64,000 nt of DNA from Ruegeria_C sp041537905. GTDB taxonomy: Bacteria; Pseudomonadota; Alphaproteobacteria; Rhodobacterales; Rhodobacteraceae. How positions within the stretch are numbered: position 1 is the stretch's first letter; each line of letters begins with the position of its first letter. Below are positions 1 to 9,017 of the stretch, piece after piece. The notes under the pieces were generated by a model, which saw nothing but the letters and a program-made list of their open reading frames with translations, did no database searches and was not told the origin of the DNA. Made by a program: the position numbers and the translations under genes. Location: NCBI RefSeq assembly GCF_041537905.1, contig NZ_JBGRUO010000014.1, positions 62,001 through 126,000 of the forward strand, written 5' to 3'.

Positions 1-1
1 C

Positions 2-322
2 AAGGGACAGGGGTTTATCTATCCCTTGATGAACCTGCTCGCCGCCGTAAGCGTGCTCATCAGCCTGACCACGCATTTCAATCTGGCCTCGCTGATTATT
101 CAGGCCTCGTTTGTCACCAACTCGCTGTTTGGCATGACGCGCGTCTATTTTCTGACACGCGCCGTGCGTTTCACAGCGGCAGAACGATTCTATCCGTCCA
201 GCCCAACCGGTTTTCCGACAACCGTGAAATGCAGCCCCTCTGGGTCAAGCAATTCACCGGCCACACGGTTCACATCCGCGAGCGTTACCGCGTTGACCTT
301 GTCGTTACGGGTGGCGATATAG
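2..322 (+). CDS. Small membrane protein, 3' part (CBU_0592-like)
   Basis: The reading frame is open from the window edge, so the start lies outside. The visible part holds two hydrophobic helices separated by a short polar turn (KGQGFIYPLMNLLAAVSVLI, then LASLIIQASFVTNSLFGM), which resembles the small CBU_0592-type membrane domain. After about residue 60 the protein is no longer hydrophobic and the frame runs antisense to the end of the convergent M16 gene, giving a 3' overlap of about 133 bases. No function can be assigned. The true C-terminus is uncertain, because the tail may be only incidental read-through to the next stop. Confidence 0.5.
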   Translation, partial: KGQGFIYPLMNLLAAVSVLISLTTHFNLASLIIQASFVTNSLFGMTRVYFLTRAVRFTAAERFYPSSPTGFPTTVKCSPSGSSNSPATRFTSASVTALTLSLRVAI

Positions 323-1494
323 TCGATTGGCAGATCGTCCATCTGCATCCCGGCCAGAATCGAGGCGATCCGCGAATTGCCGTCAAAGCGTAGCGGATAG
401 GCCCCGGTCAGATAGGTCTTGGCATCATCCAGTTCTTTCTGGGTGACGCCATTGTCGGCGATATCGGCCCACTGGTCGCGCACCACCGTGATCGCCTCGG
501 CGATCCGATCATTGCCCGAGGCGACCGAGCCCATATAGACCGAGGCCAAATCCTTGGGCACCAGATAGGAATAGACCCCATAGGTCAGCCCGCGTTCCTC
601 ACGCACCTCGCGCATCAAACGGCTTTCAAGCGATCCGCCACCCATGATCTGGTTCAGGATATAGGCGGCGAAGAAATCCGGGTCATGCCGGTCGATGCCT
701 TTCTGTCCGAACAAAGCCACCGATTGCGGCGTGTCGAATTCGACCACGCTGACGCCGCCATCGATGGTCACATCCGCCTTGCCCGGAATCGGCGCGCCGG
801 TTTCGGGGAAGTCAGCCAGCAGTTGATCCAGCAGGATGCCCAGTTCCTCGGCCGTGATATCGCCCACCGCGCCAACAAAAAGCCGGTCGCGGGCAAAGAC
901 GCCCTCATACGCAGCGACGATGTCGTCGCGGGTCAGGGCGCTCACGCTTTCGATCGTGCCCTTGCCATTGGCGCCATACGGGTGATCGCCATAGGCCATC
1001 TGCGAAAAGGCCAGGCCGGCGATGTCATTGGGGTTCTTGGCGTCCGAGCGCAGCCCCGACAGCACCTGCGCGCGCACCCGTTCCACCGCATCGATGTCAA
1101 AGCGCGGCTGATGCAGCGTCTTGCGCAGCAGATCGGCCACCTCTTCGCGGTTTTCGGACAGGAACTGCGCCGAGATCGATACGGTATCGTCGCTGGCATC
1201 ATAGTCAAACGAGGCTGCCAGCGCCTCCAACTCGCGCGCATAGGCCCGCGCATCCAGATCGCCGGCCCCCTCTTCGATCAGCCCGGTCATCAGATAGACC
1301 GCGCCGCGCTTGTCAGGCGCATCCAGCGAAGTACCGCCCCGGAACCGGAATTCCAGCGCAGTGAACGGGATCGAGTGATCTTCGACCAGCCAGGCCTTGA
1401 TACCCTTGGGCGAGGTCACTTCCTTGATCTCGACCTCGGCCCAGGCGGGCAGCGCCAGCAACAGAATCAGACAGGTTGTCAGAAACGCTCTCAT
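190..1494 (-). CDS. M16 family peptidase-like protein, inactive partner
   Basis: This 434-residue protein has an N-terminal signal peptide (MRAFLTTCLILLLALPAWA) and the two-lobed M16 (insulinase/mitochondrial processing peptidase) fold. The zinc motif HxxEH is absent: the equivalent stretch reads GAVYLMTGLIEEGAG. The C-lobe motif REERGLTYGVYS, where M16 enzymes hold the substrate-binding R/Y pair, is kept. It probably pairs in the periplasm with the active subunit encoded just upstream. The two genes overlap by ATGA, so they are translationally coupled, as in PqqF/PqqL-type heterodimers. The substrate is unknown. Confidence 0.9.
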   Translation of the reverse strand: MRAFLTTCLILLLALPAWAEVEIKEVTSPKGIKAWLVEDHSIPFTALEFRFRGGTSLDAPDKRGAVYLMTGLIEEGAGDLDARAYARELEALAASFDYDASDDTVSISAQFLSENREEVADLLRKTLHQPRFDIDAVERVRAQVLSGLRSDAKNPNDIAGLAFSQMAYGDHPYGANGKGTIESVSALTRDDIVAAYEGVFARDRLFVGAVGDITAEELGILLDQLLADFPETGAPIPGKADVTIDGGVSVVEFDTPQSVALFGQKGIDRHDPDFFAAYILNQIMGGGSLESRLMREVREERGLTYGVYSYLVPKDLASVYMGSVASGNDRIAEAITVVRDQWADIADNGVTQKELDDAKTYLTGAYPLRFDGNSRIASILAGMQMDDLPIDYIATRNDKVNAVTLADVNRVAGELLDPEGLHFTVVGKPVGLDG

Positions 1495-2831
1495 TGGGTG
1501 ACCTCCTCATCGCGCATCAGCCAGCCGGTGACCGAGGCCTCGGGTTGCAAGACCTCGCGGGCGGCGGCGATGATTTCCTCGCCGGTCACGGCCTGCAGCA
1601 GATCCGGCCATTCCTGCACATCCTCAACGGTCAGGCCACTGGCCAGTGCCCGGCCATAGCGATTGCCGATCCCATCCACATTGTCGCGCGCATAGACTTG
1701 GGCGGCGCGCAGCTGCATCTTGATCCGCTCCAGATCATCCTCGTTCACGCCAGCGGCAATGAAATCGGCCACAGCCTGATCCATCGCATCTTCTGCCTCT
1801 TGCAAGGAGACACCTTCGCTCGGGACCACAAACAGGCTGAAGGTGGTGTCATCCATCGAAACCCCGCCATAAGACGCGCCCGCATAGACCGCCTTTTTCT
1901 GATCAAATTGCAGCGTTTCGTTCAGGTAAGACGTGGTGCCACCGCCCAGCAGTTCCGAGAGCAGATAGAGCGCGGCGGCGGTTTTCTGATCGCTGGGGTT
2001 GCGCTCCGGCGCGAGGTAGCTGCGCTGCACATAAGGCTGCGCCACACGCGGGTCCTTGTAGGTCAATCGCCGCGCCGCGGTCTGCGGCGGCTCTTGCGAG
2101 CGCAGACGTTCCGGCAGGTCGGGATTAGCCGGGATCGCGCCATAGTGTTTTTCCGCCAGCGTGCGCACCTCTTCGGGATCGACATCGCCGGTCACCACCA
2201 GGATCGCGTTATTGGGCGCGTAATAGGTCTGATAGAAGGACAGCGCGTCGTCCATATCCAGCTCTTCCATCTCATGCCGCCAGCCGATGATTGGCACGCC
2301 ATAGCGATGGTTAAGGAATTGCGCCGCCCGCATCTGCTCGCCAAAGAGCGCGCGGGGGTTGTTCTCGGTACGCTGGTTGCGCTCTTCGAGGATAACATCG
2401 CGCTCGGTGTCAATGTCGCGTTCGGTCAGACGGATGTTGCGCATCCGGTCCGCCTCCATCTGCATCATCAGGTCCAGCCGATCCGCCGCCACACGCTGAT
2501 AGTAGGCGGTGTAATCAAACGACGTGAAGGCATTGTCCCGCCCGCCATTGGCCGCCACGGTTGCCGACAGCTCACCCGAGGCGAGCGTATCGGTTGCCTT
2601 GAACAGCAGATGTTCCAAGAAATGCGCCACGCCGGACGAGCCCACAGGCTCATCCGCAGAGCCCGCGCGATACCAGACCATGTGCTGCACGACGGGCGCG
2701 CGGTGATCTTCGACCACAACCACGTCCATCCCGTTATCCAGGGTAAAGGTGGTCACGGCTTCGTCTTCGGCGCTTGCCCAGACCGGCAGCATCAGCACCA
2801 TCGCAGCCCCGCCAACAAGGGAACGTATCAT
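1491..2831 (-). CDS. M16 family zinc peptidase, active subunit
   Basis: This is a 446-residue periplasmic zinc protease. It has a signal peptide (MIRSLVGGAAMVLMLPVWASA) followed by the M16 active site HFLEH at residues 70-74, in the context SSGVAHFLEHLLFKAT, with the third zinc ligand expected at Glu150 in VILEER. The ATG at 2831 is preferred over a longer frame beginning at 2933 because it begins the signal peptide and follows a GGAGG ribosome-binding site 7 bases upstream. The stop overlaps the start of the inactive M16 partner. The two subunits probably form a heterodimeric peptidase that clears peptides in the periplasm. Confidence 0.93.
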   Translation of the reverse strand: MIRSLVGGAAMVLMLPVWASAEDEAVTTFTLDNGMDVVVVEDHRAPVVQHMVWYRAGSADEPVGSSGVAHFLEHLLFKATDTLASGELSATVAANGGRDNAFTSFDYTAYYQRVAADRLDLMMQMEADRMRNIRLTERDIDTERDVILEERNQRTENNPRALFGEQMRAAQFLNHRYGVPIIGWRHEMEELDMDDALSFYQTYYAPNNAILVVTGDVDPEEVRTLAEKHYGAIPANPDLPERLRSQEPPQTAARRLTYKDPRVAQPYVQRSYLAPERNPSDQKTAAALYLLSELLGGGTTSYLNETLQFDQKKAVYAGASYGGVSMDDTTFSLFVVPSEGVSLQEAEDAMDQAVADFIAAGVNEDDLERIKMQLRAAQVYARDNVDGIGNRYGRALASGLTVEDVQEWPDLLQAVTGEEIIAAAREVLQPEASVTGWLMRDEEVTQ

Positions 2832-2960
2832 TGGGTGTCCTCCATCCGGCACAGACCCACGGGCGGCATCCGCCCGGACCACGCCATGTGTTCCAGCTTG
2901 CGCACAACCTACGGTGCAATGACGGCTGTTCAAGCCGAGATGGCAGAAAATTGAGGTTTC

Positions 2961-3476
2961 TTAACGAACTTCAGGGGGCGACGAGGGGGTTTCACGCCCG
3001 GCACGGCGAAACGCCTCTTCGGTGGCATAGGGGTTAATCGCCTGATTGTCATAGACTTCTCCGTAGCGATCGACCTTGAAAAGCCGGATATTGGCCAGAC
3101 GTCCCTTGCGGCGGCGGAAATCGGCATCCTCCTGCGCCAGAACCTCGCGGGTGTTGGCGGGCACACCGTAGCGGCTGGCAGTCCGCACCAGAGCGGCATC
3201 CGAAGATGGAACCGCGCCCGGCTGCAGCGCCGATGCGCGACCGCCCAGCGCCTCGACCGCATCGGCGACCGGGGTTGGATCGGTCAGATTCACACCGCCC
3301 GGCGTGGGGGCGGGCAGAACCGCGTAATCCTGCGGCGCGGTCAGTGGCTTGACTGGCAGAACGGCAAATTCATCCGGCCCCGGTCCGGGTGCGCGAATGA
3401 CACGCAAACCCTTGTCAGAGCACGCCGCCAGAGCAAAAACGCTCGCAATCATGATCGCGCCCAGCGGACCCCGCAT
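2961..3476 (-). CDS. DUF3035 lipoprotein (BamF-like)
   Basis: This is a 171-residue lipoprotein. The signal peptide ends in the lipobox FALAAC, followed by a Pro/Gly-rich linker and a C-terminal region typical of DUF3035. That alphaproteobacterial family has been linked to the outer-membrane beta-barrel assembly machine as subunit BamF; I apply the name from family knowledge. The ATG at 3476 sits 5 bases after AGGAGG, so it is chosen over a GTG two codons upstream. Directly upstream lies lspA, the signal peptidase that processes lipoproteins, which is a sensible pairing. Confidence 0.8.
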   Translation of the reverse strand: MRGPLGAIMIASVFALAACSDKGLRVIRAPGPGPDEFAVLPVKPLTAPQDYAVLPAPTPGGVNLTDPTPVADAVEALGGRASALQPGAVPSSDAALVRTASRYGVPANTREVLAQEDADFRRRKGRLANIRLFKVDRYGEVYDNQAINPYATEEAFRRAGRETPSSPPEVR

Positions 3477-3527
3477 GGTCACCTCCTGCCTGTTTGGCCG
3501 GTGTTGTAGCCCATTTGCCGCACCGCG

Positions 3528-4016
3528 TCACGAGGCCTTTTTTGGTGATTTCTTACTGCCATCGAACAGGATCAGCCCAAAGGCCCCGGCAAAGATGAAT
3601 ACATCCGCGATATTGAAGACAAAGGGATTGTTGATCCCGCAGCAGGACATGTTGAGGAAATCCAGCACATAGCCATAAAGAACCCGGTCCACGACATTGC
3701 CCAGAGCCCCTCCGATCAGCAGCCCGGCGCTGACCTGTGTGATCCAGTTGCCCGGCGCGCGGCGCAACCAGAACAGCACACCTGCGCAGATGACAAAGGA
3801 CAACCCGATCAGCACCCAGCGCGATGCATCACTGTCGCCCTGGAACAGACCGAAATTGATGCCGCGGTTCTCGCCATAGCGGAAGTTCAGGAACGGCGGC
3901 AGCACGTCGATGCCGCCCAGCCGGTCCACCTCCATCACGTGCACCACCCAGTATTTGCTGAACTGGTCCAGTAGGAAGGCCGCAAGCGCGGCCCATATGA
4001 TACGCGCGCCCGGCAT
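3528..4016 (-). CDS. lspA: Lipoprotein signal peptidase (signal peptidase II)
   Basis: The protein is 162 residues with four predicted membrane helices. The two catalytic aspartates of aspartic signal peptidase II are at Asp110 (GNVVDRVLYG) and Asp138 (NIADVFIFAG). The family motif FRYGENRGINFG, around residues 45-56, is present. The enzyme cleaves diacylglyceryl-modified prolipoproteins in the inner membrane. Its start overlaps the purH stop (TGATG), indicating translational coupling, and the next gene down encodes a lipoprotein. Confidence 0.97.
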   Translation of the reverse strand: MPGARIIWAALAAFLLDQFSKYWVVHVMEVDRLGGIDVLPPFLNFRYGENRGINFGLFQGDSDASRWVLIGLSFVICAGVLFWLRRAPGNWITQVSAGLLIGGALGNVVDRVLYGYVLDFLNMSCCGINNPFVFNIADVFIFAGAFGLILFDGSKKSPKKAS

Positions 4017-5605
4017 CAGTGACGGAAATGCCGCATGCCGGTAAAGACCATGGCCAGACCGGCCTCGTCGGCGGCCTTGATCACCTCGTCATCGCGCATC
4101 GACCCGCCGGGCTGGATCACGCAGGTGGCACCATTGGCGGCGGCCTCAAGCAACCCGTCGGCAAACGGGAAGAATGCGTCCGAGGCCACGGCAGAGCCTT
4201 TGGCGAGGCTTTCCGGAAGCTCCAGCGCCTCGGCCATGCGCTGCGCCTTGACGCCCGCGATGGTGGCGCTGTCCAGACGGCTCATCTGACCGGCGCCGAC
4301 GCCCACGGTCTGACCAGCCTTCACATAGACGATGGCGTTGGATTTGACATGTTTCGCGACCTTCCAGGCAAAGAGCAGATCAGCCATCTGTTCATCGGTT
4401 GGCGCTTTCTTGGTCACCACCTTCAGATCACCCATATCGCGGTGGCCGACATCCTTGTCCTGCACCAGCATCCCGCCCGAGACCTGACGGGTGGTGAAGG
4501 CGCTGTCCTGCGGATCGGGCAGACCATCGGTCAGAAGCAGGCGCAGGTTTTTCTTGGCGGCAAAGACCTCAACCGCCTCGTCTGAAGCTCCCGGCGCGAT
4601 TACCACCTCGGTGAAAATCTGCACGATTTCGCGCGCGGTGTCGGCGTCCAGTGGCATGTTCAGGGCGATGATGCCGCCAAAGGCCGAAGTGCGGTCGCAA
4701 TCGAACGCTTTCTGATAGGCCTCTTTCAGCGACGCGCCGCGCGCCACGCCACAAGGGTTGGCATGCTTGATGATCGCCACGGCGGGACCCTGTGCCGGGT
4801 CGAATTCCGAGACCAGTTCGAAAGCCGCATCGGTGTCGTTGATATTGTTGTAGCTCAGCTCCTTGCCCTGAACCTGTCGGGCGGTGGCGACGCCCGCGCG
4901 GGCAGAGCCGTCAAGGTAGAACGCCGCCTCCTGATGCGGGTTCTCGCCGTAGCGAAGCGTCTGGGCCAGCCGACCCGCCACCGCGCGACGGCGCGGGGCC
5001 TGAAGGTTCAGCGCGCCCGCCATCCAGTTCGACACGGCAGCGTCATAGGCAGCGGTGCGGGCATAAGCGTTCTGCGCCAGCCCCTGCCGGAAGGCATAAG
5101 AGGTCTGACCGTCATTGGCCTCAAGTTCGGCCAGCAGCGCATCGTAATCCTCGACATCAACAACCACGTTCACAAAGGCATGGTTCTTGGCCGCCGCGCG
5201 GATCATCGCCGGGCCGCCAATGTCGATATTCTCGATGCAGGTGTCATAATCGGCACCCTTGGCCACGGTTTCCTCGAAAGGGTAGAGATTCACCACCAGC
5301 AGGTCGATCGCACCGATTCCGTGCTGTTCCATCGCGGCCACGTGCGTGTCGTTGTCGCGCAACGCCAGCAGGCCACCATGCACCATCGGATGCAAGGTCT
5401 TGACGCGACCATCCATCATCTCTGGAAAGCCCGTCACCTCGGCCACATCGCGAACCTCCAGTCCCGCCTCGCGCAGCGCCCTGGCCGAGCCACCGGTGCT
5501 GAGCAACTCCACGCCCCGCGCAGACAGCGCCTTTCCCAGGTCGATCAGTCCGGTCTTGTCGGATACGGACAGCAGCGCGCGGCGCACGGGGTGAAGGTCG
5601 GTCAT
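4016..5605 (-). CDS. purH: Bifunctional AICAR formyltransferase / IMP cyclohydrolase
   Basis: PurH catalyses the last two steps of de novo purine synthesis, AICAR to FAICAR and then to IMP. The 529-residue length is normal. The N-terminal MGS-like cyclohydrolase domain starts RRALLSVSDKTGL, and the C-terminal transformylase domain holds the IIKHANPCG motif with its Lys-His pair. The ATG at 5605 (MTDLHPVRRALL) matches family N-termini better than the longer frame from 5647. It lies 22 bases after the heparinase-like gene and overlaps lspA. Confidence 0.97.
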   Translation of the reverse strand: MTDLHPVRRALLSVSDKTGLIDLGKALSARGVELLSTGGSARALREAGLEVRDVAEVTGFPEMMDGRVKTLHPMVHGGLLALRDNDTHVAAMEQHGIGAIDLLVVNLYPFEETVAKGADYDTCIENIDIGGPAMIRAAAKNHAFVNVVVDVEDYDALLAELEANDGQTSYAFRQGLAQNAYARTAAYDAAVSNWMAGALNLQAPRRRAVAGRLAQTLRYGENPHQEAAFYLDGSARAGVATARQVQGKELSYNNINDTDAAFELVSEFDPAQGPAVAIIKHANPCGVARGASLKEAYQKAFDCDRTSAFGGIIALNMPLDADTAREIVQIFTEVVIAPGASDEAVEVFAAKKNLRLLLTDGLPDPQDSAFTTRQVSGGMLVQDKDVGHRDMGDLKVVTKKAPTDEQMADLLFAWKVAKHVKSNAIVYVKAGQTVGVGAGQMSRLDSATIAGVKAQRMAEALELPESLAKGSAVASDAFFPFADGLLEAAANGATCVIQPGGSMRDDEVIKAADEAGLAMVFTGMRHFRH

Positions 5606-5627
5606 ATGGTCTTGGTCCTCTTGCGGA

Positions 5628-7367
5628 TCAGTCGAATTGCGGCTCATCCCGGTTCAGGTCGCGAATGGCAATCGCCGTGTCCTGCGCCTTGCTCAGCGTC
5701 CACCGGATGCGCGTCGCATACCCCATTGCGCGCCCGGATAGAACAATCTGTTTTGTCGCGCGCGGCTGCAAACGACCTTTTTCCAGATAAACGCTTGGGG
5801 CCAAAGTCAATTTATGCTGGCCATCATGGCGAAACACCCAGATCTCGCCGCTTTTCAGCGCCATGGACACCGCCGCGCCGCCCAGATCGACCGCCGCATC
5901 CACATCCGGATGCAGGTGCAGGCGCACATCAAACCCGATTCCCGCCAGTTGCGCCGCATCCATCGCCTTATCGAAACGCCGCTTGGCCGGGTCGCTCATC
6001 GCCAGCAGCATATCCTCACCCGCCAGCCCGCGCCCATCAAAGGACAGCTCCAGCGTGCGGGCATGGGTCAGACCAAACACCGCCTCATACCCGTCATGCC
6101 CACCCTCAAAGCACAGCCCGTCGGGCAGATCGGACAATTCCACGACAACGTCGCGAGGGCCGGAGATCAGCGCCTCGTTGCCGGAGCCACGCTCGGGCTC
6201 GGCCAGACGCGCACTGGAATAGCCGTCCAGACAAAGGGTTGAATGCGATGGCGTCGCCCGCCCGGCGCGTCGCCATTCAGGGCCATAGCTGTCGCCCGCG
6301 CCGCAATTCACGATCAGCGGACGGCGTCCCGAGGTCAACTCGAACGCCAGGGTCGAGGCATGCGCCTTATAAGAGGCCCGCCCCGAGGGGGGTGCGCTGG
6401 CATCAACAATCACGCTGGTGCGCCCGCCGGCGAGCCGGGCAAAGCCCATCGCCAGCCGGTCGAAAGGTGTTGGCTTGGTCTGGCTGGCCGCCAACGCGTG
6501 ATCCAGCCTCCCATCGACGCCGCTGCCACCACCGTGGAACCGGGCCAGGCTGCCATCACTATGGCGCAGGGTTCGCAGGCTGGGCGCGATCCGCAGAATG
6601 GCCGCCGCGTGATCGGCCCCAACGCCGCGCCCGGCCTCTTGTAGCGCCGCCGCCGCCCAGGTCAGCAGCGTGAACACCTCCAGCAATTCCTCGGGGTTGC
6701 GAGTTGGCAATCCGCCCTGCGCGTCGATCTGGCTGCGGCAATCCTGCGCCAGCGCCCGAATTGCCGGATCGGCAAGCTCTTCCAGCCCTTCCAATGCCAG
6801 CGAGGCATAGATCAGGCCGGTCAGTGCCTCGAACCGGGGCAGGCCCGGCGGCGCGGATTTCCAGCATCGGGACAGAAACCAGGTCTGATGCGAGAGCGAG
6901 CGAAAGAATGCGTCGCTTTGGTCCGGCTCGACCCCGCGCAGCAGGAACAACGCATGGTTTATCCAGCGAATCACACGGCGCCCGGTCAGCTCAGGCGTCC
7001 ACCCCGGTCCGCGGCCGCGCCCGTGATGCTCGATCCAGCCCCAGAGCCAAGCCTGCGCCTTGGTCCGCGCGCGAACGTCGCCCACGGCGGCCAGATCGTC
7101 GAGCCAGGCAAACCCGTGCCGTTCCTCTTCGAAGGAGGGGTTGGGCGAGGCGACCTCCCACAGCCCACTGTCGCGCGATTCAACCAGATATCCGGCAAAA
7201 AGCAAATTGCCCGCCAGCAATTGCCGTCCCCGGGCGAACACCCCAACGGTGCGCGGCTCGGGTTGCGATACGAATCCAGTTACCGCCGCGCGCCGCTGAC
7301 TCAGCCGCGCGTAGAAACGGTTCTGGAACCGTGTCCAACGGCTCGCCATCGTATCGGAACTGGACAT
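5628..7367 (-). CDS. Heparinase II/III family protein
   Basis: This 579-residue protein has an all-alpha N-terminal half (residues about 40-300) rich in Trp and Leu and a C-terminal beta-sandwich with the heparinase II/III-like segment RRPLIVNCGAGDSYGPEWR...THSTLCLD. No signal peptide is evident. Members of this family sit beside purH and rsmB in many Rhodobacterales. Whether they cleave a polysaccharide is not known; a role in cell envelope or glycan turnover is only a guess. The ATG at 7367 has GAGAGG 8 bases upstream. Confidence 0.85.
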   Translation of the reverse strand: MSSSDTMASRWTRFQNRFYARLSQRRAAVTGFVSQPEPRTVGVFARGRQLLAGNLLFAGYLVESRDSGLWEVASPNPSFEEERHGFAWLDDLAAVGDVRARTKAQAWLWGWIEHHGRGRGPGWTPELTGRRVIRWINHALFLLRGVEPDQSDAFFRSLSHQTWFLSRCWKSAPPGLPRFEALTGLIYASLALEGLEELADPAIRALAQDCRSQIDAQGGLPTRNPEELLEVFTLLTWAAAALQEAGRGVGADHAAAILRIAPSLRTLRHSDGSLARFHGGGSGVDGRLDHALAASQTKPTPFDRLAMGFARLAGGRTSVIVDASAPPSGRASYKAHASTLAFELTSGRRPLIVNCGAGDSYGPEWRRAGRATPSHSTLCLDGYSSARLAEPERGSGNEALISGPRDVVVELSDLPDGLCFEGGHDGYEAVFGLTHARTLELSFDGRGLAGEDMLLAMSDPAKRRFDKAMDAAQLAGIGFDVRLHLHPDVDAAVDLGGAAVSMALKSGEIWVFRHDGQHKLTLAPSVYLEKGRLQPRATKQIVLSGRAMGYATRIRWTLSKAQDTAIAIRDLNRDEPQFD

Positions 7368-7441
7368 GTTCACTGCCTCTCACGCTCTTTGGCGTTTGTC
7401 GCAGAGCTTAGCGGTTCGGGCAATGCAAGTCACCGGTGATC

Positions 7442-8707
7442 TCAGCCTCGGCTCGCTTTGCGCAGGCAGGCGATATAGAACCCGTCCATCCCACCGCGTT
7501 CGGGCCAGTAATCGGGACGCAGGCGCAGCCCGCCCTCCTGTGTTATCCAGCCGGGATCAACGCCGGGCAGATCAAGCGCCGCGCGGTCCACACTCAGATC
7601 AGGGAACTGCGCCAACATCTCCTCGACCTGCACCTCGCCCTCGTCCGGCAGCAGCGAGCAGGTGCAATAGACCAGCCGCCCGCCGGGTTTCAGCAGCTTG
7701 TAAGCATGGGCCAGCATCTGCCCTTGCAATTCAATCAATTCGCCAAATTCCGACCCGTCCTTGGCGAACGGCAGATCGGGATGCCGCCGGATCGTGCCGG
7801 TCGCCGAACAGGGCGCATCCAGCAGGATCGCGTCATAGCGGCCCTGATGTTCCAGCGCGTCGCCGACTATCAGGTCTGCGCTTAACCCGGTACGGTCGAG
7901 ATTCTCGCGCACCCGCCGCATCCGTGCCTCGGAGATATCCAACGCGGTGACATCTGCGCCCTGCGCCGCCAGTTGCAGCGTCTTGCCTCCCGGAGCGGCG
8001 CAGAGATCCAGCACAGCCTCGCCGGGTTGTGCGGCCAACACCATTGCTGGCAGAGCGGCGGCTGCATCCTGCACCCACCAGTCCCCTGCCCCATAACCGG
8101 GCAGCGCGGTCACCTGGACCGGGCCGTCAATCCGAACCGATCCGGTCGGCAGCGCGGCCCCGTCCGGCGCTGTGGCACCAGGTTTCAGTGTCAGGTCCAG
8201 CGCCGCACCGGTGAAATGTGCCCGCTCCATTCCCGCCACCGCTTCTGCGCCCCAGGCCTCGACCAGCGGAGCGCGCAACCATTTCGGCAGGCGCGGCACG
8301 CGCAACAGTTCCCAGTGTTTCGACGTATCCACCGCCACCTTGCGCAGCACCGCATTGACTAACCCTTTGAGTCGCCCGTGACGGCGGGATCGCGCGGTGA
8401 TCTCGACCATGGAATTGACCACCCCATGGGCGGCCTCGCCCCCAGCCAGTTCCACAACCCCCAGCCGCAGCGCGTTCAGCACCGGCAGCGGCGGTTTCTT
8501 CTGCAAGTGCTTGTTCAGCATCCGATCGGCCCGCTCCAACCCGCGCAGGGTATCCAGCGCCAGACGCTGTGCCCGTGCGCGGTCTTCGACGGCCAGCCGG
8601 TCCAGCGCGCCCGCAGCCAGGCACTCCGACATCAGCCGATGCTCGCCCAATATCTGATCCAGCAGATAGATCGCGCTCTGGCGCGCCCGTGTCGCGGTGT
8701 CGTTCAT
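7442..8707 (-). CDS. rsmB: RsmB/NOP family 16S rRNA m5C methyltransferase
   Basis: This enzyme methylates a cytosine of 16S rRNA (C967 in E. coli) using S-adenosylmethionine. The N-terminal NusB-like RNA-binding domain covers about residues 1-135. The Rossmann methyltransferase domain shows the SAM motif VLDLCAAPGGKTLQLA, motif IV LDAPCSATGTIRRHPD and motif VI YCTCSLLPDEGE with the catalytic cysteine. The start MNDTATRARQ at 8707 is preferred to 8734. It heads the minus-strand housekeeping run and is divergent from the DUF1674 gene, so a two-way promoter region lies at 8708-8798. Confidence 0.93.
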   Translation of the reverse strand: MNDTATRARQSAIYLLDQILGEHRLMSECLAAGALDRLAVEDRARAQRLALDTLRGLERADRMLNKHLQKKPPLPVLNALRLGVVELAGGEAAHGVVNSMVEITARSRRHGRLKGLVNAVLRKVAVDTSKHWELLRVPRLPKWLRAPLVEAWGAEAVAGMERAHFTGAALDLTLKPGATAPDGAALPTGSVRIDGPVQVTALPGYGAGDWWVQDAAAALPAMVLAAQPGEAVLDLCAAPGGKTLQLAAQGADVTALDISEARMRRVRENLDRTGLSADLIVGDALEHQGRYDAILLDAPCSATGTIRRHPDLPFAKDGSEFGELIELQGQMLAHAYKLLKPGGRLVYCTCSLLPDEGEVQVEEMLAQFPDLSVDRAALDLPGVDPGWITQEGGLRLRPDYWPERGGMDGFYIACLRKASRG

Positions 8708-8798
8708 GCCCCTGATCCCGATCTGTGACGCCATGCCCGCATTGCCACGGGCAGAGGCGGGCGTATATCAAGGCCCAGACCGGAAAGGAACCCAAGGC

Positions 8799-8981
8799 AT
8801 GAGCGAGACCAACAAAGACCTCCCCCCCGCAGCCCAACGCGCCCTGGCCGAGGCAGAAGAGCGCCGCCGCCTTGCCGCCGCCGAGGACAAACCCAAGCCC
8901 AAGGAACTGGGCGGCCGCGACGGGCCGGAACCCGTGCGCTATGGCGATTGGGAAAAGAAAGGGCTGGCGATCGATTTCTGA
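8799..8981 (+). CDS. DUF1674 protein, SdhAF4-like
   Basis: This 60-residue soluble protein has an Ala/Glu-rich helical N-terminus and ends in the family signature EPVRYGDWEKKGLAIDF. DUF1674 is the bacterial form of the mitochondrial succinate dehydrogenase assembly factor 4 family, which binds flavinylated SdhA. The role here is by family analogy. The ATG at 8799 is chosen over the upstream frame because AAAGGAA lies 8 bases before it and homologues are short. No sdh genes are nearby. Confidence 0.85.
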   Translation: MSETNKDLPPAAQRALAEAEERRRLAAAEDKPKPKELGGRDGPEPVRYGDWEKKGLAIDF

Positions 8982-9017
8982 GGTGACGCCGCCCGGCGAA
9001 CAAAGTCGCTCGTTAGC

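Noticed and set aside
4763..6673. Open frame of 636 codons on the plus strand
   Set aside because: It is the antisense shadow of purH and the heparinase-like gene and shows no recognisable domain.
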